Source: CAYGSN01 sp964352675
GTDB lineage: Bacteria > Pseudomonadota > Alphaproteobacteria > Micavibrionales > Micavibrionaceae
DNA length: 20,344 bases
Assembly (NCBI GenBank): GCA_964352675.1
Contig: CAYGSN010000035.1
Location: 1 to 20,344 of the forward strand
Reading direction: 5' to 3'
Positions 7,857 to 12,799 of the stretch are shown one piece after another (the first letter of the stretch is position 1; each line of letters opens with the position of its first letter). Below the pieces are notes generated by a model. It made no database searches, was not told where the DNA came from, and was given only the letters and a program-made list of their open reading frames with translations. The translations under genes and the position numbers were made by a program.

Positions 7857-7872
7857 TCAAGGTTTTCGTCAT

Positions 7873-8628
7873 ATGAGCGACCTTTTTCTTTACCTCCTGA
7901 TCCCGCTCAGCTTTGCAATGGGGTTTGTGAATTCCATCACCGGCGGCGGCGGCGTATTCGGCGTGCCCGCCTTGCTGGCCATGGGATTCCCGCCGGTGAA
8001 CGCTCTGGCGCTGAACAGGATTTCAGATTTTGGATATATTGCCGGGTCAGTCCGCAATTATATGCGCATTCCGGATTTCCGCCTGAAATTCGCCCTGATG
8101 ATTACGCCGTTTATCCTGGTCGGCGCGTTTATCGGCGCGAATATCGTCATCGCATTAGATCCGGAGATGCTGAACATTATCATTGTCGGCGCAGTATTGA
8201 TCGGAGTGTTTTTTTTGCTCTACCCGTTCCAGCCGAAAGAAGACGACACGGCCCGCCCTCATTACATCGCCGGGTTTATCGGCGTGTTCCTTTTGGGGCT
8301 GTGGGACGGCGCTTTTGCCATGGCCGGGGGGACATTCGGCGTTCTTATCCTCGTCCTCCTGTTTCACCGGTCCTATCTGGGGGCCAAAAGCATTATGACC
8401 ACCGCCGCCGTGCCGGAAACCGTGTTGTCGATGGCGATTCTGTGGAGCAACTCTACGGTCGATCTTGAGATGGCCGGAATGATGTTTTTTTCATCTATTG
8501 TAGGCGCGTATATCGGATCGAAGCTGGCGATCAAACGCGGCAGCCGCTTTATCCGTTATGCCATGATTGCGATGGCGCTGGTGATGGTGGCCAAGCTGCT
8601 GGTGTTTGATATTTTCAAATTGTTTTAA
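7873..8628 (+). CDS. TauE/SafE family sulfite exporter-like permease
   Basis: This is a 251-residue inner-membrane protein with about eight hydrophobic helices in two similar halves. Each half begins with a Gly-rich motif: GFVNSITGGGGVFGVPALL near residue 17, and LGLWDGAFAMAGGTFGVLIL near residue 140. This is the TauE/SafE pattern (Pfam DUF81), a family implicated in export of sulfite, sulfonates or other anions. The substrate cannot be told from sequence. ATG at 7873 was chosen because the frame upstream runs antisense through glmU. AAGG lies about 10 nt before it, and a promoter is visible at 7828-7856. It is divergent from glmU and convergent with the DUF3108 gene, whose stop is only 4 nt away, so it appears to be a single-gene transcript. 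Confidence 0.9.
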   Translation: MSDLFLYLLIPLSFAMGFVNSITGGGGVFGVPALLAMGFPPVNALALNRISDFGYIAGSVRNYMRIPDFRLKFALMITPFILVGAFIGANIVIALDPEMLNIIIVGAVLIGVFFLLYPFQPKEDDTARPHYIAGFIGVFLLGLWDGAFAMAGGTFGVLILVLLFHRSYLGAKSIMTTAAVPETVLSMAILWSNSTVDLEMAGMMFFSSIVGAYIGSKLAIKRGSRFIRYAMIAMALVMVAKLLVFDIFKLF

Positions 8629-8632
8629 AGGC

Positions 8633-9550
8633 TTATTGCTCCGCCCGCTGTTCTGCAATGCGTGTTTCTTCACCCTCTTTATATTCAGACAGATGCATAT
8701 ACAATGCGCCGAAAGCGGTTTTGACACGAATTTTCACCGGAATCGCCGGGCCGACTGCACTCACCGGAGCCACCCAGACCGTAGGCATGGTACCGCGTTC
8801 GCGACCCTGTTCCTGGATCGACATCCAGCCTCTGGGCTTGCTGTGCCAGGCACCGGTCACGGGAACAACCTCGACAATGCATTCGGCTGCCGGGCCGGAA
8901 AACACGTTATATTTCGATGGTTTTTCATCGAAATACCCAACATGGGTAAAAACCTGCTGGTAGCGGCGCTTGCCATCAAACACATCTGAAGTGCCTTCGC
9001 AATTCTTCCCCTGTGCCACAGCTTCAAAAACGCTCAAAGCTGCGGTGAGCGTGTCGGTTGTGCCCTCCACAAGTCTTTGTTTGACTTCTTTTTTCTCAGG
9101 AGCTTTGCCGTGTTCGGTCATGACAAGCTCCTGAAACCCGCCGGATTTGGTGTATTTATATTCGCTGATTTCATCTTCGCCGCGCCAGGTTGTGGTGGAT
9201 TTATGTAGCTCGGGCACAAATTTATCGCCGCCGACAATCCAGCCATGACTTTCGAACACTCCCTGCCAGGGCGCCAGAGAGCCTAAAAAACCGCGCGTCT
9301 GAGCAGCAAGAACGATGCTGTAGCGGTTGTCTTTTTTGATATGAACATCGACCTTGGCCTCCACCACGTGGATACCGCCGGCATATACATCATAGACCAG
9401 TTTCTGATGGCTCTGCTCACGCGCCTGCGCCGCGGAAAATTGGCCATTTACGGCCAGAATGAAAAGACTAGCCGAAAATACCAGGCAAAGTCGCAATGCG
9501 CCCCCCCATACCGGATTTAAATTTTTGCACGCCCGCCGCACCGCCATCAT
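8633..9550 (-). CDS. DUF3108 domain protein, secreted (periplasmic)
   Basis: This is a 305-residue protein (304 if translation starts at the second ATG, 9547). It has a long signal peptide whose hydrophobic core LCLVFSASLFILAV ends in SAAQA, at about residue 44. The mature part begins KLVYDVYAGGIHVVEAKVDV, typical of DUF3108, a beta-rich periplasmic domain of unknown function found in many Gram-negative bacteria. Two cysteines (in KNCEG and AAECIVEV) could form a disulfide. GGGAGGA stands 5 nt before the first ATG and 8 nt before the second, a strong site lying inside the coding sequence of the upstream FemAB-like gene. The two genes overlap by about 80 nt in different frames. A later TTG at 9496 would also give a good signal peptide, but it has only a poly-G run before it. 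Co-translation with the upstream gene is likely. Confidence 0.85.
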   Translation of the reverse strand: MMAVRRACKNLNPVWGGALRLCLVFSASLFILAVNGQFSAAQAREQSHQKLVYDVYAGGIHVVEAKVDVHIKKDNRYSIVLAAQTRGFLGSLAPWQGVFESHGWIVGGDKFVPELHKSTTTWRGEDEISEYKYTKSGGFQELVMTEHGKAPEKKEVKQRLVEGTTDTLTAALSVFEAVAQGKNCEGTSDVFDGKRRYQQVFTHVGYFDEKPSKYNVFSGPAAECIVEVVPVTGAWHSKPRGWMSIQEQGRERGTMPTVWVAPVSAVGPAIPVKIRVKTAFGALYMHLSEYKEGEETRIAEQRAEQ

Positions 9551-10418
9551 TTATTCCTCCCAGATCAAAACTCGTGATACCTTTTTTCCTGAGAATGCCG
9601 AGAGCCTCCCAAAGCAAAAGATGATGCGCCGCAGATTTGCGACCATCACCGGGTGAAGTCCACCCAATTTGATAGGTCGCGCTTTGCCCATGGCACAAAA
9701 TCAGAATAGCAGCGATTTTGTGGCTGTCCAGCATTGCCGTACCGATCAGCACGCTTTTTGATGGGGCGAACACATCACCAAACATCTTGAGCATGCGCAC
9801 ATCTGGACCTTTAAAGTTTCGTGCCCTTTTATCAATTTCATAGTTTTTCAATAGCCATGGCAAGCTTTGACTCTGATCATCCCACTGTAATTGCAGCCCG
9901 GATTTTTCTGCTTTCTTCAAGGCGCCGCGCCAGTTCTTTTTTAAACCAATACGCAGGGTTTCTTCATCCTGATCAAGATCCAGCCAGACGGTTTGATAAG
10001 GCGCGCCGCCCAACGGCCTGAAACCGTTATTTTTCAATATATCCAGAACGTTATCCGATAATTCAATCTCCGGGATAAACCGTCGCCTGCGCCCGATCCG
10101 GCGGGGAAACTCCCGGTTAAACAGGGCGGAAAATGCCTCAAAATCAGCCTCAGAGCCAAACCCGTCAAACCAGAGCGGTCCACGATCACAAATCACCGCA
10201 TGCAAAGCCCCGCCCAGCGCCTTGGCCTCCAGAATCTGCACCAGCCCGGCCCGCCGCCCTCCCAGCATAATCAGGCCCCAGCGCGCGGTTTGGCGGCTTA
10301 AAGGGCATACCGCCCTGGCATAGTCATAAGATTGCAGTAAATTTGTATTAGAAATTTCTTTAAATAATTGTTCCCATTCAGGAAAATTTAACGAATTCCA
10401 TATTATAGTATTAGTCAT
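9468..10418 (-). CDS. FemAB-like GNAT-fold aminoacyl/acyltransferase
   Basis: This 316-residue cytoplasmic protein belongs to the FemAB/FemX-like part of the GNAT fold, members of which transfer aminoacyl or acyl groups, for example onto peptidoglycan precursors. The best evidence is KKNWRGALKKAEKSGLQLQW near the middle, the family's basic R-x-x-L-K-K-A-E-K-x-G segment. It is followed by a second GNAT half with YQIGWTSPGDGRKSAAHHLLLWEAL and the C-terminal FDLGGIN...VQKFKSGMGG. The start at 10418 (MTNTIIWNS) is preferred. Extension upstream needs a TTG and adds a Cys-rich stretch that reads as non-coding. No Shine-Dalgarno is visible before 10418, and TATATG 13 nt upstream could be a -10 box. 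Its 3' end overlaps the secreted DUF3108 gene. Substrate is unknown. The nearby glmS, glmU and murU genes make a cell-envelope role plausible but not shown. Confidence 0.8.
   Translation of the reverse strand: MTNTIIWNSLNFPEWEQLFKEISNTNLLQSYDYARAVCPLSRQTARWGLIMLGGRRAGLVQILEAKALGGALHAVICDRGPLWFDGFGSEADFEAFSALFNREFPRRIGRRRRFIPEIELSDNVLDILKNNGFRPLGGAPYQTVWLDLDQDEETLRIGLKKNWRGALKKAEKSGLQLQWDDQSQSLPWLLKNYEIDKRARNFKGPDVRMLKMFGDVFAPSKSVLIGTAMLDSHKIAAILILCHGQSATYQIGWTSPGDGRKSAAHHLLLWEALGILRKKGITSFDLGGINDGGAAGVQKFKSGMGGRIATLPGIFG
9555..9561 (-). promoter_or_regulatory. Shine-Dalgarno site of the DUF3108 gene, embedded in the upstream gene
   Basis: On the minus strand GGGAGGA precedes ATGATG at 9550 and 9547. 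The same bases encode the Leu-Gly-Gly of the DLGGIN motif of the FemAB-like protein. This site decides the DUF3108 start and shows that the overlap of about 80 nt is genuine. Confidence 0.75.
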
Positions 10419-10448
10419 AGAGCATTCGGGGCATATAGAGGGGCATGT

Positions 10449-11123
10449 ATGACAACCGACCAAAATCTGGGGGTTTCTCCAAAGGATCTTTTAACATGTT
10501 TTTTCACGGAATGTGAGAAACAGTTTCGATTCCTGGAACAACGCCATCATTTCAGTTACTTGAGCGGCCTGGTGAAATACCAGGGCGGGCGGCAAATCAT
10601 TACGCCCTATAAAGGCGTGGTCAGCGAAGCGCCGTTTGTAGCCGTTACGCGCTATGAGAAAGACTTTCAAGCCTTTGAGGTTTCCTACAGCGAGGACAAC
10701 TACGCCGTTGATTGCCACTTCATTTACGATCATTACCAGCGCCTGAGCTTTCAGGAAGTCCTGCGCGCCGCGAAAAAGAGCCTGACGCTCAGCCAGACCG
10801 CCTATTACACCGCATCGGTCAGGACCATGCAATCGGTTATCCTGGACATATCCGAGACCCTGAAACACGGGCAAAAGACGCTTTTACCGCCCAGCGAAAA
10901 AATTATCGAACGGGCGCTGACCATGCGCGAAATGACGCTGGAACAAAAGATAAGGGAACAATACCGCAAAAGCCTGGACATGATCAGCCAAAAAGCCGCC
11001 AAAGCCTTTACTGAAAAGGATTTCACGGCTGTGATCGAGCTTTTCCAACCCTATGAGATGGATTTAAGCGCATCGGACCGCAAAAAGCTGGAAGTGGCGA
11101 AACGGAAAATTTTAGAGGTATAG
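10449..11123 (+). CDS. Hypothetical soluble protein, unknown family
   Basis: This is a 224-residue protein I do not recognise. It has no signal peptide and no membrane segment. The first half is rich in aromatic residues and looks alpha/beta (FRFLEQRHHFSYLSGLVKYQ, FVAVTRYEKDFQAFEVSY). The second half is strongly helical and charged, with a tail (KDFTAVIELFQPYEMDLS, then SDRKKLEVAKRKILEV) that resembles a TPR-like helix pair. AGAGGGG 5 nt before the ATG at 10449 supports the start. It diverges from the FemAB-like gene with only 30 nt between the starts, so the two promoters must overlap the genes. It converges on a secreted-protein gene. Codon use and base composition resemble the neighbours, so recent acquisition is not indicated. 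Confidence 0.78.
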   Translation: MTTDQNLGVSPKDLLTCFFTECEKQFRFLEQRHHFSYLSGLVKYQGGRQIITPYKGVVSEAPFVAVTRYEKDFQAFEVSYSEDNYAVDCHFIYDHYQRLSFQEVLRAAKKSLTLSQTAYYTASVRTMQSVILDISETLKHGQKTLLPPSEKIIERALTMREMTLEQKIREQYRKSLDMISQKAAKAFTEKDFTAVIELFQPYEMDLSASDRKKLEVAKRKILEV

Positions 11124-11138
11124 AACGGCCGTTCTATA
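11119..11138. repeat. Perfect 20-bp palindrome holding the stop codons of two convergent genes
   Basis: TATAGAACGGCCGTTCTATA is a perfect inverted repeat. The plus-strand gene stops at TAG 11121-11123 and the minus-strand gene at TAG 11136-11134, both within it. As RNA it would fold as an 8-bp stem with a GGCC loop on either strand. No U-tract follows on either side, so a classical bidirectional terminator is not assured. Confidence 0.7.
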
Positions 11139-11550
11139 AAAAGCATTCGGCCCAGGTTTCTGCACCACCGCCGTCTTTGCGGTAGCCCTTGATAACAATC
11201 TCTCCCTGACCCACCTTTGTTTTGCAGGAAAAGATCGGTACCAGCGTACGCAAAACCATTTCTAGCTTGCGCTCCGGATAAAACGGACCATAGGTGCAAA
11301 ACTCCGCCCGGTCGCCGGGCAAGCCGGATTCCGCATCCACATTCCCGGCTTCTTCCAGCCGGAAGTTTGAGCGGTGGCGCGCCTGCGTCCCATCGGGGGT
11401 GGTGTAATAATTCGTTACAAAACTGCCATAGACCTTATAAGGCGCTTCGTTGCGCACGGCAAAACATATGGGATCGGACACCACATCCTGCGCCGCAGCG
11501 TGATCCGCCCATAACAAACACAATATCGCTGTAAGAAAAATCCACCTCAT
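11134..11550 (-). CDS. Secreted four-cysteine hypothetical protein
   Basis: This 138-residue protein has a clear signal peptide (MRWIFLTAILCLLWADHAAA, cleavage probably before QD at 21), so it acts in the periplasm or outside the cell. The mature part of about 118 residues has four cysteines (29, 85, 109, 136), which suggests two disulfides. Conserved-looking segments include NEAPYKVYGSFVTNYYT, RHRSNFRLEE and LRTLVPIFSCKT. The family is not known to me. The chain is beta-rich in appearance, and a small binding or stress protein is as far as one can go. The ATG at 11550 has no Shine-Dalgarno. TAAAAT lies 6 nt upstream, so the message may be leaderless. It is convergent with the 10449 gene and divergent from tsaE. 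Confidence 0.8.
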   Translation of the reverse strand: MRWIFLTAILCLLWADHAAAQDVVSDPICFAVRNEAPYKVYGSFVTNYYTTPDGTQARHRSNFRLEEAGNVDAESGLPGDRAEFCTYGPFYPERKLEMVLRTLVPIFSCKTKVGQGEIVIKGYRKDGGGAETWAECFL

Positions 11551-11556
11551 ATATTT

Positions 11557-11562
11557 ATTTTA
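11557..11562 (-). promoter_or_regulatory. Candidate -10 box 6 nt before the 11550 ATG
   Basis: TAAAAT on the minus strand ends 6 nt before the ATG. No ribosome-binding site lies between them. The -35 region at normal spacing (AGCCAA or TAGCCA) is poor, so this rests on the -10 match and its position only. Confidence 0.3.
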
Positions 11563-11644
11563 CCAGAAATTCGTCCCCCTTGGCTATCACCAAAGCTTGT
11601 GCAACGCAGCTATAAACACCTGTTCTTTTGCCCCCGAATTATCC

Positions 11645-11650
11645 TAAAAT
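11645..11650 (+). promoter_or_regulatory. Candidate -10 box 7 nt before the tsaE ATG
   Basis: TAAAAT at 11645-11650 is followed by 7 nt and the ATG at 11658. The -35 region at 17-18 nt spacing (GTTCTT or TGTTCT) is poor. If used, the transcript of the tsaE-murU-addBA operon would start at or next to the AUG. Confidence 0.3.
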
Positions 11651-11657
11651 CATCGCC

Positions 11658-12089
11658 ATGCAGGAGATTCTCAACAGTGAAGCGGAAATGAGCGCCTTTG
11701 CCGCGCGCTATGCCTCCACCATACAAGGGAGCGCGTGTTTCTGCCTGTCCGGACCCTTGGGCGCCGGGAAAACCGTATTTGCGCGCGCCCTGATCCGCGC
11801 TCTGTGTGGGAATTCGGCTCTGAATGTGCCCAGCCCGACCTTTACGCTGGTGCAAATCTATGACGGAACAAAAGGGACCATCCACCATTTCGATCTGTAC
11901 CGCATCGAAAATGCCGGGGATATCTATGAACTGGGTTGGGATGATGCGTTATCCAGCGGTATTACGATCGTGGAGTGGCCGGAACGCCTTGGCCCCTTAT
12001 TGCCAGACACGTACATAGACGTACGGATCGTTCCGTTCAAAGACAATCCGGATAAACGCGAAATTTTAATACGGAGCGTAGCGCCATGA
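11658..12089 (+). CDS. tsaE: tRNA threonylcarbamoyladenosine biosynthesis ATPase TsaE
   Basis: TsaE is the ATPase that works with TsaB and TsaD to make threonylcarbamoyl-A37 in tRNAs reading ANN codons. The 143-residue product has the Walker A motif SGPLGAGKT (Lys38, Thr39), the switch-like NVPSPTFTLVQIY, HFDLYRI, and ITIVEWPERLG with the Walker B-like acidic residues. Length and motif order are normal. The ATG at 11658 is preferred. A TTG at 11628 adds ten residues without a better ribosome-binding site. It is the first gene of an operon, and its stop overlaps the murU ATG (ATGA). In many alphaproteobacteria a phosphotransferase gene (amgK) sits between these two genes, and here it is absent. 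Confidence 0.95.
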   Translation: MQEILNSEAEMSAFAARYASTIQGSACFCLSGPLGAGKTVFARALIRALCGNSALNVPSPTFTLVQIYDGTKGTIHHFDLYRIENAGDIYELGWDDALSSGITIVEWPERLGPLLPDTYIDVRIVPFKDNPDKREILIRSVAP

Positions 12090-12799
12090 CGTATAATAAA
12101 GCCTTCATCCTGGCTGCCGGATTTGGAATGCGTATGCGGCCTTTGACTCTGGAGCGGCCAAAACCCCTTTTGGAGGTCGGCTCTCGCAGCCTGCTGGAGC
12201 GTACGCTGGATCATTTTGAACAAAACGGCATCAACGACGTGGTGATCAACACGCATTACCTGGGCGAACAGATTCCGCGCGCGTTGGAGGGGCGGGCGGA
12301 TCCAGCACTGCTCTTTTCTGCCGAAGATCCTATTCTGGATACCGGGGGTGGGATCAAAAAGATGATCGGACATTTCGGCGCTGAGCCGTTCTTTGTGCTG
12401 AGCGGTGACGGGATGTGGAGTGAAAAGCCGGGTGCTAAGCCGGTTTTGCACAGGCTGGGGCAAATATGGGATGACGAAACCATGGATATTTTGATGGTGC
12501 TGCAATCTGTTGAAACCATGAGTGTCACCAAAGGCGTCGGCGATTATGATTTAACGCCGGACGGGCGGGCGATCCGCAGTAAAAATCAGACAGGCGCATA
12601 TATGTTCACCAGCATGCGTTTGAACCATCCGCGCCTCTTTCATGATACGCCCGAGGGCGCCTTTTCCTATCTGGAGCTTCTGGACCGGGCGCAGGCGCAG
12701 GGCCGTTTATTCGGGATCGTGCATGAGGGAGACTGGCACCATATCAGCACGCCGCAGGATTTAGAGGCCGTGACTGCACATATCGCGAAGAAGGAATGA
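12086..12799 (+). CDS. murU: Sugar-1-phosphate nucleotidyltransferase, MurU type
   Basis: This is a 237-residue cytoplasmic NTP_transferase. MurU converts MurNAc-alpha-1-phosphate and UTP to UDP-MurNAc in the cell-wall recycling route that bypasses fosfomycin-sensitive MurA. The N-terminal nucleotide-binding loop is ILAAGFGMRMRPLT (Gly12, Arg16, Arg18), followed by RPKPLLEVG with Lys26. The metal-binding site is probably SGDGMW, where relatives often have N-x-D-x-W. DTGGGIKK and GDWHHISTPQDLE are also typical. Start and stop both form ATGA overlaps, with tsaE and addB. The assignment relies on length, motifs and the conserved tsaE-murU-addB order. Because the partner kinase AmgK is not beside it, another sugar phosphate remains possible. 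GlmU- and RmlA-type enzymes are excluded by domain structure and context. Confidence 0.82.
   Translation: MTYNKAFILAAGFGMRMRPLTLERPKPLLEVGSRSLLERTLDHFEQNGINDVVINTHYLGEQIPRALEGRADPALLFSAEDPILDTGGGIKKMIGHFGAEPFFVLSGDGMWSEKPGAKPVLHRLGQIWDDETMDILMVLQSVETMSVTKGVGDYDLTPDGRAIRSKNQTGAYMFTSMRLNHPRLFHDTPEGAFSYLELLDRAQAQGRLFGIVHEGDWHHISTPQDLEAVTAHIAKKE

Noticed and set aside
6898..7872. Upstream extension of the TauE/SafE frame
   Set aside because: It is antisense to glmU and has no recognisable protein features. The permease begins at 7873 with its own promoter.
9468..9510. Frameshift in the FemAB-like gene or DUF3108 gene at the seven-G run
   Set aside because: Both frames give good protein up to their ends, and an independent ribosome-binding site supports the second start, so an error is not required.
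10419..10463. N-terminal extension of the FemAB-like protein from TTG 10463
   Set aside because: It adds a Cys-rich 15-residue stretch, overlaps the start of the divergent gene and has no ribosome-binding site. ATG 10418 fits the family start.
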